Made by a program: the position numbers and the translations under genes. Positions 28,590-36,379 of a DNA stretch of 64,000 nucleotides are shown piece by piece. The notes below the pieces were generated by a model, which saw nothing but the letters and a program-made list of their open reading frames with translations, had not been told where the DNA came from and did not search any database. How positions within the stretch are numbered: the first letter of the stretch is position 1; each line of letters starts with the position of its first letter. The DNA is from Nitrospira sp. (lineage in GTDB: Bacteria > Nitrospirota > Nitrospiria > Nitrospirales > Nitrospiraceae): assembly GCA_018242685.1 (NCBI GenBank), contig JAFEBM010000004.1, positions 1 through 64,000 on the forward strand, written 5' to 3'.

Positions 28590-28614
28590 TGTCCGAATTT
28601 CCAGAGCCCCCTCT
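28590..28614 (-). repeat. right inverted repeat of IS3 element B
   Basis: This end matches 25076-25100 except for a small change in the centre and, in reverse, pairs with the left end at 26390-26414 (shared GAGCCCCCTCT). Confidence 0.65.
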
Positions 28615-28663
28615 CTCTTTCCTAACCAAGCACGACGACCTTCGCGTCAGAGTGTAATCGTTT

Positions 28664-28682
28664 TTGATATCAGCTATATCAA
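28664..28682 (+). promoter_or_regulatory. 19-base palindrome upstream of the GGDEF-like gene
   Basis: The sequence TTGATAT-CAGCT-ATATCAA is a perfect 7-base inverted repeat around a five-base centre, 37 bases before the ATG of the next gene. Its size and symmetry fit a dimeric repressor or activator site. There is no protein in the window that obviously binds it. Confidence 0.4.
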
Positions 28683-28718
28683 TGGCCCTACCGTAGGGCG
28701 TTCTCATCTTCTTAAGAC

Positions 28719-29234
28719 ATGCGTATGGGCTCGCAAAGTCTGTGGCGGAATAGACTCGCTTCCTTGCTTGCTCTGATGAAGACTAACAAGTCTTCCTCTT
28801 CTTCTGCTGTATTCTATTCTGAAGCGGGATTTCACCATCTCATTGACCGGGAGTTTAGGCGTTCCGAGCGATCGGGTCAGCTCTGCCGGATCTTGCTCGT
28901 ATATCGAATAAACGCGCACGAGGTCATCATACCTCTATGCCACGAGCTTGCTGACAGAACCATCTCGGTACTGTCCCGCAACTATCGTGACACCGATTAC
29001 ATCGGGTGGTATCGGCAAGGCCGGATCTTGGGAGTTCTTTTGACAGCGCAACGGCCAGGTTCTGCCAGAGAGGGGTGTGACAGCGTGAAGACCCGTTTGG
29101 TGGACAGTTTACATGACGCCCTAACCGTCATGGGCGACCGCTCTCTACAGATACGGGTGCTCGAGCAAGACGAGATCAATGCCTTCAACGCTGCCGATCA
29201 TCTTGCCCCGAATTCAGGTGTTAGGGTCCTATAA
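28719..29234 (+). CDS. stand-alone degenerate GGDEF-like domain protein
   Basis: A 171-residue soluble protein. FHHLIDREFRRSERSGQLCR near residues 37-56 resembles the first helix and strand of diguanylate cyclase domains. A later RDTDYIGWYRQGRILGVLL takes the place of the D..aR.GGDEF.vll strand-hairpin-strand, with no GGDEF motif. The same arrangement forms the N-terminus of the sugar-phosphate transferase encoded 1.1 kb downstream, so the two are paralogous domains. It probably binds a ligand or partner rather than making c-di-GMP. A downstream ATG at 28725 would shorten it slightly. It is followed after 20 bases by an oxidoreductase. Confidence 0.7.
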   Translation: MRMGSQSLWRNRLASLLALMKTNKSSSSSAVFYSEAGFHHLIDREFRRSERSGQLCRILLVYRINAHEVIIPLCHELADRTISVLSRNYRDTDYIGWYRQGRILGVLLTAQRPGSAREGCDSVKTRLVDSLHDALTVMGDRSLQIRVLEQDEINAFNAADHLAPNSGVRVL

Positions 29235-29254
29235 CCTCTTCAAGGAGTGCAATC

Positions 29255-30256
29255 ATGCTACGACTGGGTGTGATCGGGTATGGGTATTGGGGTCCGAACG
29301 TGGTGAGGAATTTTCTCGCACATCAGGACTGCAAGGTCGTCACTATCTGCGACAAGTCTTCTGCTGCATTGACTCGTGTATTGGCGGCGCATCCCGGCAT
29401 CCGTGTGACGACTGAGCCGGATGCGGTGCTGTTTGCCACGGACATCGATGCGGTGGCAATCATCACGCCGGTGTCGTATCACTACGAACTCGCCAAGAAA
29501 ACGCTTGAGAACGGGAAGCATGTATTCGTGGAGAAACCCTTTACCGCAACCTCCGCTGAGGCCGAGGAGCTGATCCAGCTCGCGGAGCGCCGCGGGCTCC
29601 AAATCATGGTGGACCATACCTTTCTGTTTACCGGGGCTGTCCGCAAGATCAAGCAACTCATCGATGACGGCACCTTGGGTCGCCTCTACTACTATGATTC
29701 GACACGCGTGAATCTGGGTCTCTTCCAGCACGACGTGAATGTGCTCTGGGATCTCGCGCCGCATGACTTGTCGATCATGGATTACCTGATCGGGGTCGAG
29801 CCCGAGTTGGTCGTGGCGACCGGCGGAGCCCACGTGAACAATTTCGAAAATATCGCCTATCTCACCGTGTATTTCCCCGACAATGTCCTGGCGCACATCA
29901 ACGTCAATTGGCTCTCACCCGTGAAAATGCGCACGACGCTGGTCGGTGGCCAAAAACGAATGCTGGTCTGGAACGACCTCGATCTGGCGGAAAAACTTCG
30001 CATCTACGACAAGGGCGCCGACGTCAAAAATGAATCGGGAATGCATGCGGCCTTGGTCAGCTACAGGACCGGGGATATGTACGCGCCGAAAATCGAAGAG
30101 GCCGAAGCGCTGAAGGTGGAGACTCGCTATTTCCTGGACTGCATCATGAACGGAACGAAACCGATCAACGATGGGCTGGCGGGGCTGCGAGTCGTGCGCA
30201 TTCTCGAGGCGGCCGAACGGTCGCTCAATCAGCACAAGGAGATTGTATTAGCCTAG
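29255..30256 (+). CDS. Gfo/Idh/MocA family nucleotide-sugar oxidoreductase
   Basis: Rossmann motif RLGVIGYGYWGPNVVRNFL at the start and EKPFTATSAEAEEL near residue 92, with the conserved catalytic Lys. DLAPHDLSIMDYL near residue 167 is the substrate-binding His region seen in WlbA/WbpB-type UDP-sugar dehydrogenases. The length of 333 is normal. A clear AAGGAG lies eight bases before the ATG. Lying between the GGDEF-like protein and the sugar-phosphate transferase, it probably prepares the sugar that primes the polymer. It is the second such oxidoreductase in the window and is not closely similar to the first. Confidence 0.85.
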   Translation: MLRLGVIGYGYWGPNVVRNFLAHQDCKVVTICDKSSAALTRVLAAHPGIRVTTEPDAVLFATDIDAVAIITPVSYHYELAKKTLENGKHVFVEKPFTATSAEAEELIQLAERRGLQIMVDHTFLFTGAVRKIKQLIDDGTLGRLYYYDSTRVNLGLFQHDVNVLWDLAPHDLSIMDYLIGVEPELVVATGGAHVNNFENIAYLTVYFPDNVLAHINVNWLSPVKMRTTLVGGQKRMLVWNDLDLAEKLRIYDKGADVKNESGMHAALVSYRTGDMYAPKIEEAEALKVETRYFLDCIMNGTKPINDGLAGLRVVRILEAAERSLNQHKEIVLA

Positions 30257-30317
30257 GCTTCAAGGGCAGGGACAGAGGAAGAAAGATGAGAGGACAATCA
30301 CGCACAGGGACGTCGAC

Positions 30318-31400
30318 ATGATGGGACAACACTCGATGCTGCTCGACGAGCGGACCTTCAAGCAAACGGTCATGCAGGAGCGAAAGCGAGCGGATCGTTC
30401 CGGACTCGCTATGGCGCTGCTGTTGATCAGCCTTCCGAGCAGGTCAGGTGAGCAGGGGAGGGCCGACAGCGCCGTCGTGGCCAACGCCTTGTCGGTGATC
30501 GCTTCGGAGCTTGATATTCTGGGTTGGTTTGACTCGTCGTGCGTCCTCGGTCTGATTGTGTCCGAGATCGACCCCACCGACTTGACCGGAACCTGTGAAC
30601 GGCTTGAACGCACATTCCAGAACGCGATCACGCTTCGCGGTGATGAGGAGCTTGCGCAACACCTCTCACTCAGGTTGCGCGTGTATCCGGAGCCGACCGC
30701 ATCAAACGAGAAGCAGGTGTGTCCTATGGATCCGCTACTGTATCCGGAGCTCTCGATGAATGTGCCGGCTCTCTCGGACTTTCAGATGCTCAAACGAGGC
30801 ATGGATATTGTGATCAGTGCCCTACTGTTGGTCCTATTGTTGCCGGTGTTCGCCTTCATCGCTGCGATTGTCAAGCTGTCGTCGCCTGGACCCGTCCTAT
30901 TCAGGCAAATGCGCGTCGGGCATCTGATGATGCCTTTCACGATGTGCAAGTTCCGAACGATGTATGCCACGGCGGATCACCAGGTCCACCACGACTATGT
31001 GAGCTGGTTCATCACTGCCAGTGACCAGATGCAGAAGCCGCCCGTCTTCAAGCTCACGAACGATACCAGGATCACTCCCATCGGCCGGTTTCTCCGCAGA
31101 ACGAGCCTCGATGAGTTGCCTCAGCTCTGGAATGTGTTGATCGGTGACATGTCTCTGGTGGGACCACGGCCGCCGCTTCCGTATGAACTGCAACAATACA
31201 AGCCCTGGCACAGAGGTCGCGTGTTGGAAGCCAAACCGGGCATGACCGGCCTCTGGCAAGTGGTTGGTCGGAGTCGGACCACCTTCGACGAGATGGTGCG
31301 TCTCGACTTACGATACGCCAGAACCATGTCTCTGTGGTCCGACATCAAGATCCTGCTTGCGACGCCTGCGGCGGTCATTACCGGCAAGGGGGCCTGTTGA
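30318..31400 (+). CDS. undecaprenyl-phosphate sugar-phosphate transferase with N-terminal GGDEF-like domain
   Basis: The C-terminal two thirds are a bacterial sugar-phosphate transferase: FQMLKRGMDIVISALLLVLL with the membrane-entering helix near residue 160, then PVLFRQMRVG, KFRTMY, and DELPQLWNVLIGDMSLVGPR and PGMTGLWQV. It transfers a sugar phosphate from a UDP-sugar to undecaprenyl phosphate and so primes repeat-unit synthesis at the inner membrane. The first 135 residues are a soluble domain (FKQTVMQERKRADRSGLAMA, LDILGWFDSSCVLGLIVSE) paralogous to the stand-alone protein upstream. This fusion is unusual; these enzymes normally begin with a CoA-binding-like or four-helix membrane domain. 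Confidence 0.85.
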   Translation: MMGQHSMLLDERTFKQTVMQERKRADRSGLAMALLLISLPSRSGEQGRADSAVVANALSVIASELDILGWFDSSCVLGLIVSEIDPTDLTGTCERLERTFQNAITLRGDEELAQHLSLRLRVYPEPTASNEKQVCPMDPLLYPELSMNVPALSDFQMLKRGMDIVISALLLVLLLPVFAFIAAIVKLSSPGPVLFRQMRVGHLMMPFTMCKFRTMYATADHQVHHDYVSWFITASDQMQKPPVFKLTNDTRITPIGRFLRRTSLDELPQLWNVLIGDMSLVGPRPPLPYELQQYKPWHRGRVLEAKPGMTGLWQVVGRSRTTFDEMVRLDLRYARTMSLWSDIKILLATPAAVITGKGAC

Positions 31401-31401
31401 C

Positions 31402-31640
31402 ATGATGTGTATCCTCGGACTTTCTGTCTTGCCATGATGGCGTAGACTGTCCAGTGCAGGATGGCGAGATCCTCGCTGCAGCCAGGGAAGAGCGCTTTAC
31501 TAGACGGAGGCACGATCCCGGTTTTCCTACCGATGACCATCGCTACTGCCTCACCTAGGCCGGTACGGAGATAAAGAACAAGCACATCGTCTTCTAAGGC
31601 GAGCTCCTCGTGGGAAGTTTAAGCTTTGAGACCTTGGCAT
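31402..31640 (+). pseudogene. NodU-type carbamoyltransferase, N-terminal remnant
   Basis: Read from ATG 31402 or 31405 with small corrections, the DNA gives MCILGLS, then CPVQDGEILAAAREERFTRR and RHDPGFPT, then YCL, and after a stop AGTEIKNKHIVF, then another stop and LLVGSLSFETL. These are the first 80 or so residues of a NodU/CmcH carbamoyltransferase. At least two frameshifts are needed and two stops interrupt the frame; the rest of the roughly 600-residue enzyme is absent. It directly follows the sugar-phosphate transferase and overlaps possible early starts of the next gene. Confidence 0.7.
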
Positions 31641-31658
31641 GTGAGAGAGAGGTATGTG

Positions 31659-33254
31659 ATGAGTGAATCTGCCGCTGGGTTATGGGCTTTCATGAAGGAG
31701 CGAAAGAAGTTAGCGTTTGGGCTTCATCTAGTAGTTCCGGCCGGCATTATTTGCATAGGATTTATTATCTGTGCTTCTCAAGGATGTAGCGGGGATTCAT
31801 CATCTCCTTCAATACCTGCCGGTTCACCTCCGGTCGCTGCGCCGCTACCTGTCTTCCCACTCACCGTATCAGACAATCATCGCTATCTCCAGGATCAGAA
31901 CGGCGTGCCCTTTCCCATCCTGGGACGCACGGCATGGTTCATCACATCGCTTTCGGAAACAGACTACAAACGATTTATCGACGATACGGTGGCCAAAGGC
32001 TATAACGCCATCGAATTTCATGTTATCAACCACGATGGGCGAGGGAACCATCCGCCATTCGGCTTTGATAATACGCTTCCATTCACCAAGAAGCTCGACG
32101 GCTCGACCTGGGACGGTTCTCTCGGGAGCAACAACGACCAGGCACCTGATTTTTCACAGCCGAATGAAGCCTACTGGGCAAACGTCGATGCATTCCTGAC
32201 TTATGCTGAGTCCAAGGGTGTGCTCTGCTTCCTATTCCCTGCGTACACCGGCTATGGTGGAGGTTCTCAGGGCTGGATGGTTGAGATGGTTGCCAATGGA
32301 CCAACTAAAATGCAGGCCTATGGTCGCTTCATTTCGAACAGATATAAAACGCGAGGGAATATCGTTTGGATGCTGGGTGGTGATTATGGCACTGGCGGAT
32401 TTCAGTTCACAGCAGATCAGCTAGCGGGAGAAAAAGCCATGCTGAGTGGAATGCAGAGTATTAGCGGACAGGCAAGTCGGAACATCTCCGCTGAATGGAC
32501 TTCGGAATCCATCTATACAGATCAAACCGATCCGACTCTGAGAGCAGCTGGTACCTTGGAAGGTGCCTATTCGTTCAGCGGGGCGGTTAACCTCTATACT
32601 CGCAACGGCTACGGGCCATTTGATTCCGACGGCACGACCCTTCATTCTGTTATGCCGACTTTTCTGCTCGAAGAGCCTTATGATCAGGAAGGCCCTGATG
32701 GCAATAACATCAACGGCTCGGCTACGCAGCCAGTGCGCCGTTTTCAGTGGTGGGGATGGTTATCCGGAATCGGCGGCTACATCTCGGGCAACGGTTGCGT
32801 GTGGCTATTCAACCCTCCAAAACACTTGTCACTTTCGTTCTGCTCGGACGGCTGGCAGGCACATCTGAATACACAGGGTGCGCAGGATATGGCGCGGCTC
32901 AATGCCTTTGTTCGCTCGATTGCTTGGTACAACCTCGTCCCATCCGGTCTCGATGGGATGAAGACGATTGTAACTGCCGGAGGGTCGCAGTCGGTTCTTC
33001 CAGACTATGTGGCCGCAGCGGCGTCGCCGGATGGCACTTTGCTGGTGGCCTACGTACCGCCTGATCATACAGGGCCGATTACCATCGATATGACGGTGAT
33101 GAGTGGTCAGACACAGGCGCGCTGGTTCAACCCGGCCACCGCTGCATATACAGTGATTGGTACATTTGCGAATACAGGCACTCAAACCTTTATCCCGTCT
33201 GGAAACAACAGCACAGGCTTCACTGACTGGGTATTACTCTTAGAGAGACAATAA
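31659..33254 (+). CDS. DUF4038 (apiosidase-like, GH140-type) lipoprotein
   Basis: The N-terminus has a hydrophobic signal segment (LHLVVPAGIICIGFIICASQ) and a Cys that could be lipidated, followed by a Ser/Pro-rich linker. From about residue 75 a TIM-barrel of the DUF4038/apiosidase type follows: HRYLQDQNGVPFPILGRTAW, a NAIEFHVIN strand and NIVWMLGGDYG, with Asp and Glu candidates for catalysis. The last 90 residues (ARWFNPATAAYTVIG) look like the putative collagen-binding domain that often follows DUF4038. It probably hydrolyses a surface polysaccharide in the periplasm or outside. I chose ATG 31659 because GAGAGAGG lies about six bases upstream. Confidence 0.78.
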   Translation: MSESAAGLWAFMKERKKLAFGLHLVVPAGIICIGFIICASQGCSGDSSSPSIPAGSPPVAAPLPVFPLTVSDNHRYLQDQNGVPFPILGRTAWFITSLSETDYKRFIDDTVAKGYNAIEFHVINHDGRGNHPPFGFDNTLPFTKKLDGSTWDGSLGSNNDQAPDFSQPNEAYWANVDAFLTYAESKGVLCFLFPAYTGYGGGSQGWMVEMVANGPTKMQAYGRFISNRYKTRGNIVWMLGGDYGTGGFQFTADQLAGEKAMLSGMQSISGQASRNISAEWTSESIYTDQTDPTLRAAGTLEGAYSFSGAVNLYTRNGYGPFDSDGTTLHSVMPTFLLEEPYDQEGPDGNNINGSATQPVRRFQWWGWLSGIGGYISGNGCVWLFNPPKHLSLSFCSDGWQAHLNTQGAQDMARLNAFVRSIAWYNLVPSGLDGMKTIVTAGGSQSVLPDYVAAAASPDGTLLVAYVPPDHTGPITIDMTVMSGQTQARWFNPATAAYTVIGTFANTGTQTFIPSGNNSTGFTDWVLLLERQ

Positions 33255-33297
33255 CGTGAGCGATGGGGAACTGCCGTCAAGAAGTGTGTAAATGGAT

Positions 33298-34054
33298 TCA
33301 GGCGGCGGTCCTTTCCGATTGAGGGCCCACGTCGCTCTTCATGTGTTTTGACTTCAGCATCACTCCATCTTTGAATTTCATTCCCGAGGCGACCAGTGGC
33401 AGCAACTGCGGAGCATTCAGTTTCCGCCACGACTTCTCGGCCACCCGGAGCATCTTCCAGATGATGGCTTTGGCTCCTTCCACGCACTTGTAGCGACGGG
33501 CGACGTCCGTTCGCAATCGGACCGACGAGAAGGGCGACTCCACGATGTTCGTCGTCCGCAAGTGAATCCAGTGCTCGTGTGGGAACGTGTAGAACGTGAC
33601 CATCCGGTCCCAGTCTCGCAAGAGAGTATCCACAGCCGTCTAGTCCGTTTTTCGGTACGTGCGGACGAACGTGTCGCGGCGCCGCTCACAGTCAGCCTGA
33701 GTCTCGGCGTATGGCATCGCCTTGAGCCACTCGGCCGCCTTCTGCTGCTCTTTCGTGGGCAGCGCGTCCAAGACGTTGGTGATCGTGTGGTTCCAGCATC
33801 GCTGCTCCTGGTCGGTCGGGTGGATCTCGCCACAGGCCGCCCAGATGCCGAGGTGCCTATCCGCCACGGTCAACGACGGGAACTTGAGCCCACCGGGCCT
33901 TGAGGTCTCGGAGGATGTTGAGCCAACTCTCCTTGCTCTCGCGCTCGCCCCTCTCGCAGGTCGGTACGATTTTGTCCCCGGTGGTGAGCGCGCCGACGAT
34001 CGTGAGCAGAGCCCTCTTGCGATCTTCGATACCCGCCTTCACGTCCAGGCCATC
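33298..34054 (-). pseudogene. IS256-type transposase remnant
   Basis: Read right to left, the fragments give ALTTGDKIVPTCERGERESK and ESWLNILRDLKAR, then VADRHLGIWAACGEIHPTDQ and EQRCWNHTITNVLDALPTKE, and finally YTFPHEHWIHLRTTNIVESP with the family's typical C-terminal end. These are the central and C-terminal parts of a mutator-type transposase. A frameshift separates the first two parts near 33890 and a TAG stop at about 33640 separates the last. The N-terminal third is missing, cut at 34055 by the start of another IS. Confidence 0.78.
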
Positions 34055-34081
34055 TGAAGTTCCCCCCGTTTTTTGGACAGG
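34055..34081 (+). repeat. left inverted repeat of IS3 element D
   Basis: The outer bases TGAAGTTCCCCCC and the inner GGACAGG pair with the right end at 35346-35372. Confidence 0.75.
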
Positions 34082-34135
34082 TCGTGAAGCCAAGATTTAT
34101 GGTAGGACTGCGGTCCAGAGGAGGGGGAGGGCAGG

Positions 34136-34363
34136 ATGGGGCAGAAGCGGACAACACATTCAGAGGAGTTCAAGGCACGAGTGGCGATGGAAGCGATCAA
34201 GGGAGTACAGACGCTGAGTGAGCTGAGCGCCGCGCATGGCGTGCCCCCGACGGTCATTGCGCATTGGAAACGGCAATTGCGGGAAGGGGCACCGGAGGTG
34301 TTCCGGCGCGGTCCGGCAAGCGGGGCCCGCCGCGAGGACGATCTGACGACCCCGCTGTACTAG
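34136..34363 (+). pseudogene. IS3-family OrfA with premature stop
   Basis: The product starts MGQKRTTHSEEFKARVAMEA and holds a transposase-8 helix-turn-helix. It stops at TAG (34361-34363) where relatives have Gln; the frame continues with EIGRLKMKVEWLKK, the expected coiled coil. A CAG-to-TAG change is the likely cause. Confidence 0.75.
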
Positions 34364-34409
34364 GAGATCGGCCGGCTCAAGATGAAAGTGGAGTGGCTCA
34401 AAAAAAGCT

Positions 34410-35244
34410 GTGAGCGCACCTCCGGAGGCCCGACGAGGATGGATCCAAGCCGAACCCAGTGCGTTGTCGATCGTACGGCAGTGTGTGTTGGCAGGATTGG
34501 CGCGTTCGACGTGCTACTACGAGTCGGTGCCCGAGCGCGAAGAGCCCTCTGGGGTTGATGCGCCTGATCGATCGGCTGTACCTGGAGCGGCCGTTTTATG
34601 GCGTGCAGCGGATGACCGACTGACTTCACGCCTTGGGCCATGCGGTCAACCACACGCGCGTCGAACGACTGCTGCGGGTCATGGGGTTGCAAGCGGTGCT
34701 GCCGGGCCCGCATACGAGCCGGCCGCATCCAGAGCATCGGCGGTACCCATATTTATTGAGGACACTCGAGGTGGTCAGAGCCAACCAGGGGTGGTGCGCG
34801 GACATCACGTATGTACCGATGCGGCGGGGGGGCCTGTACCTGATGGCGATCATGGACTGGTTCAGTCGCTACATCGTGGCCTGGGAATTGGGCAACACCC
34901 TGGACACCGGCTTTTGTGTCGAGGCGCTGAGACGGGCCTTGACCAGTGGGTGCCCAGAGATTTGCAACACCGATCAAGGGGCGCAATTCACCAGTCAGGA
35001 GTTCGTCGTGTGTGTGGAAGGGGCCGGGGTGCGCGTCAGCATGGATGGCCGGGGTCGCGCGCTGGATAACGTCTTCGTCGAGCGGCTGTAGCGGAGCGTG
35101 AAATACGAGGAGATCTATCTGCGGGATTACGCCGATGGATCGGAAGCCTGGCGAGGGTTGCAGCGGTACTTTGCGTTCTACAAGACCGAACGTCGCCACC
35201 AAAGCATGGGACGACGGACCCCCGCCGAGGTGCATTTCGGGTGA
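34410..35244 (+). pseudogene. IS3-family OrfB, interrupted by frameshifts and stops
   Basis: The start reads PSALSIVRQCVLAGLARSTC in one frame. A frameshift near 34545 moves to the frame of MRLIDRLYLERPFYGVQRMT, which then meets TGA at about 34621. The rve domain follows (ANQGWCADITYVPMRRGGLY, ICNTDQGAQFTSQEF, ALDNVFVERL). A TAG replaces the expected Trp after VERL at 35089-35091 and the frame continues RSVKYEEIYLRDY to TGA at 35244. The DDE residues themselves appear to be present. Confidence 0.78.
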
Positions 35245-35345
35245 ATACGGGAGCACCCATAAATGGCCAGACACGAGATCGCCTCCGGGCTCTGAACGAA
35301 AGGAGGAGACGGGACAGAAATCCATGAGCTTATTTTCAGGGAAAA

Positions 35346-35372
35346 CCTGTCCAAACAATAGGGGGAAGCTCA
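35346..35372 (-). repeat. right inverted repeat of IS3 element D
   Basis: Read on the - strand it starts TGAGCTTCCCCCTATTG and ends TTTGGACAGG, matching the left end with a few changes. Confidence 0.75.
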
Positions 35373-35473
35373 GTGCGCATCCGTCCCTGAACCGGCATCC
35401 TTGATCCTGCTGGGCTTGGGATCTGGAAGCGGACTTCACGGAAAGACTAACCAACTTTTCCATAAAGAACGGA

Positions 35474-35517
35474 GCAAAGGGCCATCCCCTGGGAGGGGAG
35501 GTGGCCCTTTGCTTTTT
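35474..35517 (+). terminator. strong rho-independent terminator
   Basis: The arms GCAAAGGGCCA (35474-35484) and TGGCCCTTTGC (35502-35512) are perfect complements, extended by CCCCT/AGGGG inside, and followed by TTTTT. It would stop + strand transcripts leaving the IS region. In the other direction it lies 20 bases beyond the stop of the Fn3 protein and could also end that operon, although the - strand lacks a T run. Confidence 0.8.
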
Positions 35518-35537
35518 GGGCTGATGCAGCTAGTGGG

Positions 35538-36245
35538 TCATTGGATGGTCTTGCTGACCTCGTTCGAGGGAGTACTCTCGCCGGCACCGTTATATGCCGT
35601 GACAGCGAAATAGTACATCCGGCCTACGGTCAAACTGTTCACGGTTGATGAGGTGACGTTGCCCACCGTAATGGTTCGCGTATAGAGGCGGGGCGCCTCC
35701 CCGACATAGACTTTATAGCCGCCGACAGTGCCGGTGGCTGCGTTCCATGTGAGAGTGGCGGTAGACGTCGCGGGTGGGGGTGAGGAGGGGGGAGGCGACG
35801 AGGTAGCGGGTGAGACAATCAACGTTACCGGGATACTTTGAGTGAACCAGGTGCCCTCCTTGACTGTGATGGTTGCTTTGTAGGTCCCCGCTGCACGCCC
35901 GCTGATATTGACAGTGACCGTGATGGTTGCACGCGTGGTCTCAGATTGACTGGTGGGTGACACTGTCAGCCAAGTCGCGTTGTCTGAGGCCGTGAGCGTA
36001 GCCTTGTAAGTAGGGACCTTGGTGAAGGTTAGTGTCTGCTTCGGCGGGTTTGTCGCACCCTGCACAGCATAGTAGGTCAGCGAGCTCGGACGAACGGTGT
36101 GGGACGCCAAGCCCTCAGAAGCGAGTCCCAGGCAGAGGAATGCCGTGATCCCAAGCATCTGCCACCACGAGAGAGCTAAAGCGTGAGTCGTGAGACGAGA
36201 CCGTACCGTTTGATAAATATGCGTCTCAGAAAAGTGTCTCATCAT
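35538..36245 (-). CDS. secreted BACON plus fibronectin type III protein
   Basis: The N-terminus has a hydrophobic signal segment (LSWWQMLGITAFLCLGLASE). A BACON-like domain at about residues 50-150 has the NATWLTVSPTSQSETT motif and a GTYKATITV strand. A Pro/Ser-rich linker (SPPPSSPPPATST) then leads to a C-terminal fibronectin type III domain with TLTWNAATGTVGGYKVYVGE and YYFAVTAYNGAGESTPSNEV. Both domains usually mediate binding to carbohydrate or other surface molecules outside the cell. I chose the ATG at 36245, with GAGGAAAGG upstream; the next codon is also ATG. It lies downstream of a related Fn3 lipoprotein on the same strand. Confidence 0.78.
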   Translation of the reverse strand: MMRHFSETHIYQTVRSRLTTHALALSWWQMLGITAFLCLGLASEGLASHTVRPSSLTYYAVQGATNPPKQTLTFTKVPTYKATLTASDNATWLTVSPTSQSETTRATITVTVNISGRAAGTYKATITVKEGTWFTQSIPVTLIVSPATSSPPPSSPPPATSTATLTWNAATGTVGGYKVYVGEAPRLYTRTITVGNVTSSTVNSLTVGRMYYFAVTAYNGAGESTPSNEVSKTIQ

Positions 36246-36379
36246 TACCGGCCTTTCCTCGATAAGAGGTGTCCCACTAAGTAGTTCCTGAACGATGTTT
36301 ACTAGATCCACTCGATGAAGAGATCGTTTCCCCAGGGGAACCAGATGGCTAAGAGTAGGCATACGACGAAGCCTGTCTT

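Larger units (their letters stand above)
26390..28614 (-). mobile_element. IS3-family element B with a second IS inserted in it
   Basis: Inverted repeats at 26390-26414 and 28590-28614 match those of element A. Between them lie most of an orfB on the - strand (to about 27221), an unrelated + strand IS3-type element, and then only the first 28 or so codons of orfA of element B (28434-28524, starting MKRTRRNHGATFKAQVAVAA). The end of orfA and the start of orfB of element B are missing, so the inner insertion was accompanied or followed by deletion. Confidence 0.75.
34055..35372 (+). mobile_element. IS3-family element D (degraded)
   Basis: The 27-base ends at 34055-34081 and 35346-35372 form a clear inverted repeat (TGA(A/G)(G)TTCCCCC...TTTGGACAGG). 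The element encodes an OrfA and an OrfB on the + strand, both broken. It truncates the IS256-type transposase on its left. No target duplication is evident. Confidence 0.8.
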
